DNA of 64,000 bases from RGIG5579 sp045597125. GTDB taxonomy: Bacteria; Bacillota; Clostridia; Oscillospirales; SIG627. This document shows positions 50,554 through 59,962 of this stretch, piece by piece (within the stretch, counting starts at the first letter, position 1; every line of letters starts with the position of its first letter). The notes beneath the pieces are model-generated. The model did not search any database. It had not been told where the DNA came from and saw only the letters and a list, made by a program, of their open reading frames with translations. The stretch is taken from the NCBI GenBank assembly GCA_045597125.1, contig JAZODR010000004.1:1-64000 (forward strand), written 5' to 3'. A program made the translations under genes and the position numbers.

Positions 50554-52971
50554 ATGCTGGCACCGCTTAGTTGGCTTAAAGACTACGTTGACATTGACGT
50601 TTCTGCCAAAGAACTTGAAGAAAAACTTTTCTCCGCAGGCTTCGAGGTTGAAGAAGTAAAAGAAATTGGCAAGGATATTTCCGGGGTTGTTGTGGGTCTT
50701 GTGGAGGAGTGTAATCTCATTCCCGATACCCATATCAGCGTTTGCTGTGTGAATTGCGGCGAACATGGTACATTTCAAATTTGCTGTGGTGCGGACAACG
50801 TGCGCACGGGTAAAAAATTCCCTGCGGCACTTGTGGGCGCTACGGTTTATGCTACCGCAAAGGATCATGTGACCATTGAAGGCGTGATGACCATTAAGGC
50901 AGGCAAACTCCGCGGACAGGAATCTATGGGTATGCTTTGCTCCGGCATTGAATTGGGTCTGAGCGAGGAAATGTATCCCGGTGCAGGGTATCTGGGACTC
51001 TTGGAGCTTCCCGCTGATGCTCCCGTTGGCGCAGACGTAAAGCCTATCGTTGGCTTGGACGAGGTGATTTTCGATATTGCCATTACCGCAAATCGCCCCG
51101 ACTGTCAGAGCATCATCGGTATCGCCCGTGAGGTAGCTGCCGTTTTGAAAAAGCCCTTCCGTATGCCCGATTTGTCTTATACCGAAAACGGAAAGACCAT
51201 TGATTTTTCTATTTCTGTTGAAGCTCCCGAGCTTTGTCCCCGTTATATCGGCCACGCAGTAGAGGACGTAAAGGTTACCGCTTCTCCCGCTTGGATGCAG
51301 AGAAGACTGGCTCTTGTGGGCATCAATGCGATTTCCGGTATCGTAGATATCACCAACTACGTGCTGAAGGAATTCGGTCAGCCTATGCATGCCTTTGATC
51401 GCAGAGATTTGAAGGATGATACCATCATTGTTCGTCGCGCTACCGAGGGTGAGGAGATTACCACGCTGGACGAAAAGACCTTTAAACTGACCACCGATAA
51501 TCTTGTAATCTGCGATAAGACCCGTCCTGTTGCTCTTGCAGGTATTATGGGCGGACTCAATTCTGAAATTAAGGATACTACAACCGAGGTTTTGTTTGAG
51601 GCGGCAAAATTTGCCCGTGACAGTGTTCGTAAGACGGGCAGAAGCCTGGGTCAGTCTTCCGATTCTTCTTCTCGTTTCGAGAAGGGTGTGGATGAGTATT
51701 CTACCGTAATGGGTATGAAGCGCGCTTTGCATCTGGTCGAAGAATTGGGCTGCGGCACAGTAACCTCCTATCATCTGGATGTTGCTGTTACGCCTGAAAT
51801 TCTTGCCCGTCCCTTGACGGTTTCTATGAAGAGAATCAATGAAATTTTGGGTGTTGAGGTTCCTGCTGAGGTTGCGCTTCGCGAGCTGTCTGCTTTGGAT
51901 TTTGCGCCTACTCTTGACGGTGACGCTTTGACCGTGCAGGTTCCCGCTTACCGTGACGATATTGACGATAGCGCCGCAGATATTGCGGAGGAGATTATTC
52001 GTATGTGGGGCTATGAGAACATTCGTCCCCGTTTCCTTGATCTTGCCCACGTGACCAGTGGCGGCAGAACCGATGAGCAGAAAAAGGCGCTGAAGATGAA
52101 GCTGACTTTGTGTAAGGCCGGTTTTTCAGAGTCCGTTTTCTATTCCTTCTTCTCCCCCAAGGATTTGGATCTGATTCGTTTGCCTGAGGATGCTCCCGAG
52201 CGCAAGGCAATTCGTTTGATGAATCCCTTGACTGAGGATTTGTCTTTGATGCGCACCACTCTCGTCCCCTCAATGATTAACTGTGCTGTGAGAAATTTGC
52301 GCCGCGGCAATACCGAGGGAAGATTTTTTGAGCTTGCACGGGTGTTCCGTCCTAAGGCGTTGCCTCTTGCTGAGTATCCCGAGGAAAGAGATACTTTGTG
52401 TATGATGGCATTTGGAGATGGTGAAACCTTCTTTACTGCCAAGAGCGCTCCCGAGAGTATTGCGGAAGCCTTTGGGGTAAAGTTTACCTATGAAAAAGCC
52501 ATTCGTCCTTATTACCATCCCGGTATGACCGCTGCCATTCGGTGTGATGGCAAAGAGGTTGGTGTGATGGGCCGCGTCAGCTACGAAATTTGCGAGGAAC
52601 TGGCTGTTGAAAAACCTATTTTCCTGGTAGAGCTGGATTATGCGCTTCTTGCGCCCATGCTGGATAAAAAGTTCCGTTATACTCCTATTTCTAAATTTGC
52701 CGTTGAAAAGCGCGACCTTGCTCTTGTGGTAGAAGATGAAATGACCTGCGGCGAGATTACCGAGGCAATTTTGTCCTCTTGCAAATACTTGACACAGGTG
52801 ACTCTTTTTGATGTATATCGCTCCCAGGCAATTGGAGAAGGAAAAAAGAGCATGGCGTTTAGTCTGGTCTTTACTCCTACCGATCACGAATTTACTCCGG
52901 ACGAGATTGATAAGTACATTCAGAAAATTTTGAAGAAGTTGTCCTTTATGTACGGAATCGAATTGAGATAA
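50554..52971 (+). CDS. pheT: Phenylalanyl-tRNA synthetase, beta subunit
   Basis: An 805-residue PheRS beta subunit. Domains in order: an N-terminal region, the OB-fold tRNA-binding (EMAP-like) domain (about 40-150), the B3/B4 editing domain (about 210-390), the B5 domain (about 405-470), a catalytic-like domain, and a C-terminal ferredoxin-fold anticodon-binding domain (ending SLVFTPTDHEFTPDEI). AAAGGAG precedes the ATG. It is 15 bases after pheS and ends the T-box operon; no clear hairpin terminator is seen before the next promoter. Large antisense open frames across it are codon-bias artefacts. Confidence 0.96.
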   Translation: MLAPLSWLKDYVDIDVSAKELEEKLFSAGFEVEEVKEIGKDISGVVVGLVEECNLIPDTHISVCCVNCGEHGTFQICCGADNVRTGKKFPAALVGATVYATAKDHVTIEGVMTIKAGKLRGQESMGMLCSGIELGLSEEMYPGAGYLGLLELPADAPVGADVKPIVGLDEVIFDIAITANRPDCQSIIGIAREVAAVLKKPFRMPDLSYTENGKTIDFSISVEAPELCPRYIGHAVEDVKVTASPAWMQRRLALVGINAISGIVDITNYVLKEFGQPMHAFDRRDLKDDTIIVRRATEGEEITTLDEKTFKLTTDNLVICDKTRPVALAGIMGGLNSEIKDTTTEVLFEAAKFARDSVRKTGRSLGQSSDSSSRFEKGVDEYSTVMGMKRALHLVEELGCGTVTSYHLDVAVTPEILARPLTVSMKRINEILGVEVPAEVALRELSALDFAPTLDGDALTVQVPAYRDDIDDSAADIAEEIIRMWGYENIRPRFLDLAHVTSGGRTDEQKKALKMKLTLCKAGFSESVFYSFFSPKDLDLIRLPEDAPERKAIRLMNPLTEDLSLMRTTLVPSMINCAVRNLRRGNTEGRFFELARVFRPKALPLAEYPEERDTLCMMAFGDGETFFTAKSAPESIAEAFGVKFTYEKAIRPYYHPGMTAAIRCDGKEVGVMGRVSYEICEELAVEKPIFLVELDYALLAPMLDKKFRYTPISKFAVEKRDLALVVEDEMTCGEITEAILSSCKYLTQVTLFDVYRSQAIGEGKKSMAFSLVFTPTDHEFTPDEIDKYIQKILKKLSFMYGIELR

Positions 52972-53012
52972 AAAATAAACGCTCCAATCGGTGGAGAATT
53001 TGCTAAAAAATG

Positions 53013-53041
53013 TTGACATATTACGAAATTCGTATTAAAAT
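53013..53041 (+). promoter_or_regulatory. Promoter of the nucleoside ABC transporter operon with palindromic spacer
   Basis: A perfect TTGACA at 53013-53018 and TAAAAT at 53036-53041 are spaced by 17 bp. The spacer contains TACGAAATTCGTA, a 13-bp palindrome about a central A, well placed for a repressor. Confidence 0.7.
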
Positions 53042-53100
53042 TGATATGTGTTTTGGGAACAAAAGTTTCCTTGAACAACAAAAATTTTAAGGAGAAAAAA

Positions 53101-54357
53101 ATGAAAAGAATTCTTTCCGTCATTTTGGTAGTTGTTATGCTTCTTTCCTGCTTTATGTTCGTTTCTTGCGAACAGAAGAAAGAAGACGCTGCAGCTTCCG
53201 ATTTCAAGCTTGGTGTTATCTGTCTTCACGATGAGAAATCCACCTATGACTTGAACTTTATCGAAGCAGTTCAGAGAGCTGCAAAGGATTTGGGTCTCAA
53301 GGACGATCAAATCGTTATTAAGAAGAATATTCCTGAGGGCAACGAGTGCTACGACGCTGCTGCTGACCTGGTAGATGCGGGTTGCGATGTTGTATTTGCA
53401 AACTCCTTCGGTCACGAGTCTTATCTGCTCAAGGCTGCTAAGGAATTTAAGGATGTTCAGTTCTGCCACGCTACCGGTACCACGGCTCATACCGAAAAGC
53501 TGGATAATTTCCACAATGCTTTTGCTTCTATCTATGAAGGTAGATATCTGGTTGGTATCGCTGCCGGTCTGAAGCTGAAGGAAATGATGGAAGCTGATTC
53601 CACCATCGTTCCCAAGATCGGTTACGTTGGTGCATTCACCTATGCTGAAGTTATCTCCGGTTACACCTCTTTCTACCTTGGTGTAAAAGAAATCGTTCCC
53701 GAAGTTACCATGGAAGTACAGTTTACCGGTTCTTGGTATGACGAAATCGAAGAGAAGAACGCTGCAAACGCTCTGATTCAGAACGGCTGTGTTCTCATTT
53801 CTCAGCACGCTGACTCTATGGGCGCTCCCTCTGTTTGTGAGGAAAAGGGTGTTCCCAATATTTCCTACAACGTTTCTAATGCACAGGCTTGTCCTAATAC
53901 CTTTATCGTGGCTTCCAAGATTGACTGGACTCCTTACTTCAAGCTGATCTGTGAAAAGACCATGGCAGGTAAGGGCAACGAAATTCCCACCGATTACACC
54001 GGTACCATTGAGACCGGTTCCGTAGTTCTGACTGCAGTAAACGAACAGGCTGCTGCTAAGGATACTCAGAAGAAGATTGACGAGTATAAGGGTCAGTTGA
54101 GCTCTAATACTCGCGAAGTATTCGAGATTAAGGCATTCACCGTTACCGTAGATGATACTAAGAATAAGAATGCTACTACCGATGAAAAGGGTGTTCTTAC
54201 CTCTTATTTGGCAGACGTTGATACCGATGAAGCATTTACCGGTGATACTGAGGTTGTTTCCGAAGACGGAAAGGTATTTGAGGAGTCTAAGCATCGTTCT
54301 GCTCCTTATTTCGATCTGCAGATTGACGGCATCACCCTTTTGAACGCAAAGTTCTAA
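53101..54357 (+). CDS. BMP-family substrate-binding lipoprotein (nucleoside uptake)
   Basis: A 418-residue lipoprotein with lipobox FVSC (Cys23) and a periplasmic-binding fold of the BMP/PnrA family: LGVICLHDEKSTYDLNFIEAVQRAA, VFANSFGHES, GIAAGLKLK, YVGAFTYAEVISGYTSFYLG and a SQHADS segment. Family members bind purine nucleosides or related compounds. It is longer than PnrA (about 330 residues) because of a C-terminal extension after about residue 340. The ATG at 53101 follows AAGGAG. It precedes the ATPase and two permeases; a hairpin between it and the ATPase gene should keep its expression higher. Confidence 0.9.
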   Translation: MKRILSVILVVVMLLSCFMFVSCEQKKEDAAASDFKLGVICLHDEKSTYDLNFIEAVQRAAKDLGLKDDQIVIKKNIPEGNECYDAAADLVDAGCDVVFANSFGHESYLLKAAKEFKDVQFCHATGTTAHTEKLDNFHNAFASIYEGRYLVGIAAGLKLKEMMEADSTIVPKIGYVGAFTYAEVISGYTSFYLGVKEIVPEVTMEVQFTGSWYDEIEEKNAANALIQNGCVLISQHADSMGAPSVCEEKGVPNISYNVSNAQACPNTFIVASKIDWTPYFKLICEKTMAGKGNEIPTDYTGTIETGSVVLTAVNEQAAAKDTQKKIDEYKGQLSSNTREVFEIKAFTVTVDDTKNKNATTDEKGVLTSYLADVDTDEAFTGDTEVVSEDGKVFEESKHRSAPYFDLQIDGITLLNAKF

Positions 54358-54373
54358 ATTAACAAGACAAACC

Positions 54374-54405
54374 AAAAAGGCGGAGCCTCGGCTCCGCCTT
54401 TCTTC
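54374..54405 (+). terminator. Partial terminator between the BMP protein and ATPase genes
   Basis: AAAGGCGGAGCC pairs with GGCTCCGCCTTT around a 2-base centre, followed by a short, interrupted T-run. Its position inside the operon suggests a leaky terminator or an mRNA 3' stabiliser for the binding-protein message. Confidence 0.75.
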
Positions 54406-54431
54406 GATAGAGAGGATTCGGAGGAATTAAA

Positions 54432-55985
54432 GTGAATCAGAACTTAAGCCTAGAGCTTCGCGGGGTTTCTAAGTTTTTCGGACCCGTCATTGCCAACAAC
54501 AAGGTAGATCTGTCCGTATTTAAAGGGGAGATTCTTGCGGTGCTTGGCGAAAACGGATGTGGCAAAACGACCCTGATGAATATGATTTCGGGCATTTATT
54601 ACCCTGATGAGGGACATATTTTTGTGGAAGGCAAGGAGGCGGTAATTCGTTCTCCTAAGGATGCCTTTCGCTATAAGATCGGTATGATCCATCAGCATTT
54701 TAAACTGGTGGATGTTTTTACTGCCGCCGAAAATATTACCTTGGGCGTAAACGACGGAAAGAAATATAGCCTGAAGGCGGTAAACGATAAGGTTTTTGCA
54801 TTGTGTAAGCGTTACGGGTTCCACATTGATCCCAGAAAAAAGATCCATGAAATGAGTGTTTCCGAAAAGCAGACTGTGGAAATTCTTAAGGTTTTGTACC
54901 GAGGAGCCGATATTCTCATTTTGGATGAGCCTACGGCAGTTTTGACTCCTCAGGAGACGGATAAGCTTTTCCAGGTGCTGCGTAAGATGCGCGAGGACGG
55001 AAAGTCTATTCTCATTATTACCCATAAGCTTCATGAGGTGATGAGCATTTCCGACCGTGTAGCTATTTTGCGCAAGGGCGAACATATTGCTACGGTGAAA
55101 ACGAGCGAAACCACTGAGGCGGCTTTGACGGAAATGATGGTAGGTAAGAAGGTCGATTTAAATATTGACCGTCCCGAGCCGGAAAATACCTTGCCACGTC
55201 TTGAGGTACAGGGGTTGACCCTTGCTGATGAAGACGGCAGAAAGATTTTGGACGACGTTACCTTTACTGCACAGGCAGGCGAGATTCTTGGTATTGCGGG
55301 AATTGCAGGTAGTGGACAAAAGGAGCTTTTGGAGACCATTGCCGGTTTGCAGAAGCCGGATCAAGGCGAGATCGTTTATTTTAATCCTAAAACAAATTCC
55401 CGCGAGGATTTGAAGGGAAAGACCCCTTTACAGATCCGTGATTTGGGCGTACGTCTTTCCTTTGTTCCTGAGGACCGATTGGGTATGGGCCTTGTGGGTA
55501 ATATGGACATCGTTGACAACATGATGCTTCGCAGTTACAGCAAAGGGCACTCTTTTTTTGTGGACCGAAAGAATCCCAAAAAATTGGCAGAGGATATTAT
55601 TCGGAGTTTGGAGGTTTCTACTCCCGATGTATCGACGCCTGTTCGTCGGCTTTCCGGTGGTAACGTGCAAAAGGTTTTGGTAGGAAGAGAGATTTCTTCC
55701 GCGCCTACGGTATTGATGGCTGCATACCCCGTAAGAGGACTGGATATTAACTCTTCGTACACCATTTATAATCTTTTGACCAAACAAAAGCAAAAAGGTG
55801 TTGCCGTAATCTTCGTGGGTGAAGATTTGGATGTTCTTTTAGAGCTTTGTGATCGCATTATGGTTATTTGCGGCGGTAAAATCACAGGCATTTGCGATGG
55901 AAGGCGTGTGACTAAGGAGGAGGTTGGCCTTTTGATGACCAAGGTTGACCGAAAAGCCGAATTGAAGGAGGGAAATGAACAATGA
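54432..55985 (+). CDS. ABC transporter ATPase, two nucleotide-binding domains (nucleoside uptake)
   Basis: A 517-residue duplicated ATPase of the NupO/RbsA type. The first domain has Walker A GENGCGKTT and Walker B ILILDEPTAVLTP, with a degenerate signature (MSVSEKQTVEI). The second has AGSGQKELLE in place of Walker A, a normal LSGGNVQK signature, and AAYPVRGLD in place of a Walker B Asp-Glu. This asymmetry is normal for the BMP-associated family. It starts with GTG after GGAGG and overlaps the first permease gene by four bases. Confidence 0.94.
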   Translation: MNQNLSLELRGVSKFFGPVIANNKVDLSVFKGEILAVLGENGCGKTTLMNMISGIYYPDEGHIFVEGKEAVIRSPKDAFRYKIGMIHQHFKLVDVFTAAENITLGVNDGKKYSLKAVNDKVFALCKRYGFHIDPRKKIHEMSVSEKQTVEILKVLYRGADILILDEPTAVLTPQETDKLFQVLRKMREDGKSILIITHKLHEVMSISDRVAILRKGEHIATVKTSETTEAALTEMMVGKKVDLNIDRPEPENTLPRLEVQGLTLADEDGRKILDDVTFTAQAGEILGIAGIAGSGQKELLETIAGLQKPDQGEIVYFNPKTNSREDLKGKTPLQIRDLGVRLSFVPEDRLGMGLVGNMDIVDNMMLRSYSKGHSFFVDRKNPKKLAEDIIRSLEVSTPDVSTPVRRLSGGNVQKVLVGREISSAPTVLMAAYPVRGLDINSSYTIYNLLTKQKQKGVAVIFVGEDLDVLLELCDRIMVICGGKITGICDGRRVTKEEVGLLMTKVDRKAELKEGNEQ

Positions 55986-57145
55986 GTAAATCAAAAGCAG
56001 TTCGTGAACCTCTGTTCCACATTGTAAAAAGAGACCGTCTCCCAATTTGGAAGAGTATGGTGATTCGTGTGTTGGCAGTTGTTTGTGCTCTTGTAATCTG
56101 TTCTCTTTTTGCCTGGATTTTTGCGGATGTATCCCCTGCAAAGTTGCTTTCTACAATGGTGGACGGAACTTTTGGTACTGAGCGACGCACTTGGCAGATG
56201 GGCAAGGAGCTTGCTCTGCTGTTGGGGGTTGCTTTGGCGCTGACTCCCGCCTTTTTGATGCGATTCTGGAATATCGGCGGCGAAGGTCAAGTGCTGGTAG
56301 GGTCACTGGCTTCCATTGCTTGCGTGGTGTATTTTGGCGGTAAGATTCCGGAAGCGGCACTGCTCTTGATGATGCTTGCTACTTCTCTTCTTGCGGGTGC
56401 ACTTTGGGGCTTTATCCCGTCGTTTTTCAAGGCAATCTGGAATTCCAACGAGACCCTTTTTACTTTGATGATGAACTATATTGCGATTCAGCTTACGGCA
56501 TTTATGATTGCGATTTGGGAACCGAAGGACAATACCTTGGGTGAGCTGAACTTCGGCCATTTGAATTTATTCCCCTTTGTTGATAATTATGGTGATGAAT
56601 TGACTTTGCTTGCAATCATCCTTGCCGTTGCAATTCTGATGTATATTTATTTGCGTTACAGCAAACAGGGTTACGAGATCAGCGTAGTGGGTGAATCGGA
56701 AAATACTGCTCGTTATATCGGTATTAACGTAAAGAAGGTGACCATGCGCACTTTGGTTCTTTCAGGCCTTTTGTGCGGATTGGTTGGCTTTCTGATTGTA
56801 TCTGTTTTTGATCACTCGGTGACGGTGGATACGGCGGGCGGCAGAGGATTTACCGCTATTATGGTTTCTTGGCTTGCCAAATTTAATCCTCTTGTCATGA
56901 TTGGTACTGCCTTTATTATTGCCTTTTTGGACCGTGGTGCGGCGCAGCTTGTTTCATCGCTTTCCAGCGCTCGTGTGGATAACTTTTTGACTCGCAGTAT
57001 GGGCGCGGATGCCCCCAGTGGTATAGGTTCTGATTTTCCCAGTATTATCGTTGGTATTATTTTGTTCTTTATTGTCGGTTGTGAATTCTTTATCAATTAT
57101 CAAATTAAGTTTTGCAGTTCTGCAGGAAAGGGGGAGAAGAAATGA
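55982..57145 (+). CDS. ABC transporter permease 1 (nucleoside uptake, NupP-like)
   Basis: A 387-residue permease with eight to ten spans and the family motif WNIGGEGQVLVGSLASIA. Further typical segments are SNETLFTLMMNYIA and VGESENTARYIGINVKK. It forms the membrane channel with the second permease. The start ATG overlaps the ATPase stop (ATGA), and its own stop overlaps the next start in the same way, showing translational coupling. Confidence 0.93.
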   Translation: MSKSKAVREPLFHIVKRDRLPIWKSMVIRVLAVVCALVICSLFAWIFADVSPAKLLSTMVDGTFGTERRTWQMGKELALLLGVALALTPAFLMRFWNIGGEGQVLVGSLASIACVVYFGGKIPEAALLLMMLATSLLAGALWGFIPSFFKAIWNSNETLFTLMMNYIAIQLTAFMIAIWEPKDNTLGELNFGHLNLFPFVDNYGDELTLLAIILAVAILMYIYLRYSKQGYEISVVGESENTARYIGINVKKVTMRTLVLSGLLCGLVGFLIVSVFDHSVTVDTAGGRGFTAIMVSWLAKFNPLVMIGTAFIIAFLDRGAAQLVSSLSSARVDNFLTRSMGADAPSGIGSDFPSIIVGIILFFIVGCEFFINYQIKFCSSAGKGEKK

Positions 57146-58092
57146 GTAGTGTATTTTTTGACTTCCTTCTTTCCGCCATTCCTGTTGGTATGACCTTCCT
57201 TTACGGCGCGGTGGGTGAAATCGTTGTGGAAAAGGTGGGACATTTGAATCTGGGTATTCCCGGTATTATGTGTATGGGCGGCGCAGGCGGCTGTGTAGCT
57301 CTACAGATGATGGCGGGTAAGGGGATTCACCCTATTCTCGTAGTTGCCATTGCTATTTTGGCAAGTTTTATGACAGGTATGCTGATGGGCCTGATTTACG
57401 GTTTTCTGACTGTTTCTCTTCGTTCTAATCAGAATGTGACGGGTCTTGTCATGACTACCTTTGGTGTGGCGCTGACCAATTACGTGATGATGTACGTTTC
57501 CTGGAACAAGTGTCAGTATGCGCTGGAGTATTTTCGATATCCTTTTAAGGCGGGAAGCAGTTTTATTTACTGTGGATGTATGGTGTATCTAGCCGTTGTT
57601 ATCGCTTTTTTGGTTTCCTTTGTGCTGAAGCGAACCCGTGTAGGGCTCAATCTCCGCGCGGTGGGTGAAAACCCTGCGGCGGCAGATGCAGTTGGTATCA
57701 ACGTTACTCTTTATAAATACGTTGCTACTTGTATCGGTTGTGGAATTGCGGCGCTGGGCGGCCTGTTCTACATTATGGACTATTCCGGTTCTCAGGAGGC
57801 ATATTTGAGAATTGAGTCTATGGGTTGGCTTGCGGTGGCTTTGGTTATTTTCACTTTGTGGCGCCCGAATCTGGCAATTATCGGTTCGGTGATTTTTGGT
57901 GCGCTTTACATTGCCAGTTCCTATTTGCCCATTCTTCTGGGGGTGCAGATGGGCCTTGAAATGATTGCTTTACTTAAAATGATTCCTTACGTGTTTACGG
58001 TATTGGTTCTGATTGTAATCAGTATTCGGGATAAGAAGGAAAATCAGCCGCCTGCGGCATTGGGCCTTCCTTATTTCAGAGAAGAACGCTAA
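57142..58092 (+). CDS. ABC transporter permease 2 (nucleoside uptake, NupQ-like)
   Basis: A 316-residue permease with eight or so spans: GAVGEIVVEKVGHLNLGIPGIM near the start, SNQNVTGLVMTTFG, and RAVGENPAAADAVGINV, the coupling-loop motif. It pairs with permease 1. The ATG at 57142 follows GGGGAGAAGA and overlaps the upstream stop by four bases. It is the last gene of the operon and is followed by a strong terminator shared with the hydrogenase operon. Confidence 0.93.
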   Translation: MSSVFFDFLLSAIPVGMTFLYGAVGEIVVEKVGHLNLGIPGIMCMGGAGGCVALQMMAGKGIHPILVVAIAILASFMTGMLMGLIYGFLTVSLRSNQNVTGLVMTTFGVALTNYVMMYVSWNKCQYALEYFRYPFKAGSSFIYCGCMVYLAVVIAFLVSFVLKRTRVGLNLRAVGENPAAADAVGINVTLYKYVATCIGCGIAALGGLFYIMDYSGSQEAYLRIESMGWLAVALVIFTLWRPNLAIIGSVIFGALYIASSYLPILLGVQMGLEMIALLKMIPYVFTVLVLIVISIRDKKENQPPAALGLPYFREER

Positions 58093-58093
58093 T

Positions 58094-58128
58094 AAAAAAA
58101 CCTCGATGAATTTTCATCGAGGTTTTTT
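58094..58128. terminator. Bidirectional terminator between the nucleoside transporter and hydrogenase operons
   Basis: AACCTCGATGAA pairs with TTCATCGAGGTT with A-run and T-run flanks, between two convergent operons. Confidence 0.92.
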
Positions 58129-58140
58129 GTTTTAGAAATT

Positions 58141-59949
58141 TTAATCAATATCGGGGTAAGCTTCTCTTGCAGCGTATTCGGTATGGAGAAGCTCGTGAGC
58201 CAGATGAGAGTTGGGCTCACCAAGGAACTGGTCGTACAGAGCCTTAATCTGAGGATTGTTGTGGGACTGACGCAGAGTCTGTCTTTCATCCTCGGAGTAG
58301 AGGGCTGCGGCACGCTTAGCCTTGTAGGTGTCCATAATATCCAAATCCTCATTGGGAAGGAAGCACTCTCTGACGTAGGGTTGGCCGCCGCCGTTGATAC
58401 AACCGCCGGGGCATCCCATAATCTCAATGAAGTGATACTTGCTCTTGCCGGCACGAATGTCATCCAGCAGAACCTTGGCATTTTTCATACCGTGAGCAAC
58501 TGCAATGTGGATGGTTTGGCCGTTTAGATCAAGGCTGGCTTCTTTGATACCGTCAAAGCCACGGATGGCTTCAAATTTTACACCTTCGATTTCCTTGCCG
58601 GTGAGAACGAAGTGAGCTGTACGAACTGCAGCCTCCATAACACCGCCGGTAACGCCGAAGATTACGCCTGCACCGGTGTATTCGCCAATTAGATCCATAT
58701 CAAATTCTTCATCGGGAAGCTTTGTGAAGTTGATACCGCTTCTCTTGATGAGTCTGCCCAATTCTCTGGTGGTGAGAACTGCGTCAACATCCTTAAGACC
58801 GCGGGTCTTGAGCTCTTCACGCTCTGCCTCATACTTCTTGGAGGAGCAGGGCATTACGGATACAACAAATACATTTTTAGGATCAATTCCCTGCTTCTCA
58901 GCCCAGAAATGCTTCAAAACAGAGCCCATCATTTCATGAGGAGATTTACAGGAGGACAGGTGACCAAGCAAATCGCCGAAGCGGAGCTCAGCGTAATTGA
59001 CCCATCCGGGAGAGCAAGAGGTAATCATAGGAAGCTTGCCGCCGTTTTTGATTCTGCCAAGAAGTTCGGTAGCTTCTTCCATAATGGTAAGGTCAGCGGC
59101 AAAGTTGGTATCAAATACCTTCTTAAATCCGAGACGTCTCAGAGCGGCAACCATCTTGCCGGTAACGGGAGTACCGATTTTCATACCAAACTCTTCGCCG
59201 AGAGCGGCACGAACTGCGGGAGCGGTTTGAACAACTACGTATTTGCCCTCTGCCATAGCTTTATCAACTTTCGCAATGTCGCTCTTTTCCATCAGAGCGC
59301 CGGTGGGACATACGTTGATACATTGACCGCACATAATACAGGGTGCTTTATCAAAGGTTCTGTTTTGAGCAGGTCCGATGATGGTCTTAAAGCCTCTGTT
59401 CTGGAAGGTCAGGACGCCGTCGCCGTGAGCGTTGGCGCATCTTGCAACGCATCTGCCGCAGAGTACACATTTGGAGGTATCGCGGACGATAGAGGGAGTT
59501 ACGTCGTCATAGGTGGTTTCGGTTTGAGAACCGAGGAACATATCTTCTCTGGCTCCGGTAATCTTTGCAACATGGAGAAGCTCACACTTCTCGTTTTTGT
59601 CGCACTGCTGACACTTCATAGAGTGGTTGGAAAGAAGGAGCTCAACGGAAGCGCGACGAGCTGCAGTAGCCTTGGGGGAGGAGATGATTACCTTCATATC
59701 GGGAGTGATGGGGTAAACGCAGGAAGCAACCAGACGCTGAGGACCGTACATAACTTCGCCTGCTTCATTCTTTCTGCCTTCCTGAATCTCTACCAAACAT
59801 ACACGGCAGGAGCCTCTGTTGCATTCGCCGTGGTTGAAAGCGCAGAGAGTGGGAATTTCGTAGCCACAAAGACGAGCGGCTTCGAGAACGGTAAGCCCTG
59901 CTTCAACTTCGTAGGGGATACCTTCGATGATTAAGTTAATTTTTGCCAT
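58141..59949 (-). CDS. hydA: [FeFe]-hydrogenase catalytic subunit HydA, bifurcating type
   Basis: A 602-residue group A [FeFe]-hydrogenase. The N-terminal 2Fe-2S domain (PTLCAFNHGECNRGSC), a His/Cys 4Fe-4S site (H109 with CQQC), two 4Fe-4S motifs (C161-C171, C204-C214) and the H-cluster motifs L1 TSCSPGW at 310-316, L2 MPCSSKKYE at 366-374 and L3 EIMGCPGGCINGGGQP at 509-524 are all visible. A C-terminal extension follows. L1 has Ser where many enzymes have a second Cys. With HydB and HydC it forms the trimeric enzyme that makes H2 from NADH plus reduced ferredoxin. It is last in the operon; the ATG follows AAGGAGGAAAGAG. Confidence 0.95.
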   Translation of the reverse strand: MAKINLIIEGIPYEVEAGLTVLEAARLCGYEIPTLCAFNHGECNRGSCRVCLVEIQEGRKNEAGEVMYGPQRLVASCVYPITPDMKVIISSPKATAARRASVELLLSNHSMKCQQCDKNEKCELLHVAKITGAREDMFLGSQTETTYDDVTPSIVRDTSKCVLCGRCVARCANAHGDGVLTFQNRGFKTIIGPAQNRTFDKAPCIMCGQCINVCPTGALMEKSDIAKVDKAMAEGKYVVVQTAPAVRAALGEEFGMKIGTPVTGKMVAALRRLGFKKVFDTNFAADLTIMEEATELLGRIKNGGKLPMITSCSPGWVNYAELRFGDLLGHLSSCKSPHEMMGSVLKHFWAEKQGIDPKNVFVVSVMPCSSKKYEAEREELKTRGLKDVDAVLTTRELGRLIKRSGINFTKLPDEEFDMDLIGEYTGAGVIFGVTGGVMEAAVRTAHFVLTGKEIEGVKFEAIRGFDGIKEASLDLNGQTIHIAVAHGMKNAKVLLDDIRAGKSKYHFIEIMGCPGGCINGGGQPYVRECFLPNEDLDIMDTYKAKRAAALYSEDERQTLRQSHNNPQIKALYDQFLGEPNSHLAHELLHTEYAAREAYPDID

Positions 59950-59962
59950 ATCTCTTTCCTCC

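Noticed and set aside
49000..52050. A 1016-codon open frame on the minus strand opposite pheS and pheT
   Set aside because: It has no family motifs, no ribosome binding site and covers well-identified genes in the opposite direction. Such long antisense frames arise from codon bias in this genome.
54432..55985. Degenerate nucleotide-binding motifs in the transporter ATPase as a sign of decay
   Set aside because: Asymmetric ATP sites are normal for the two-domain ATPases that accompany BMP-type nucleoside transporters.
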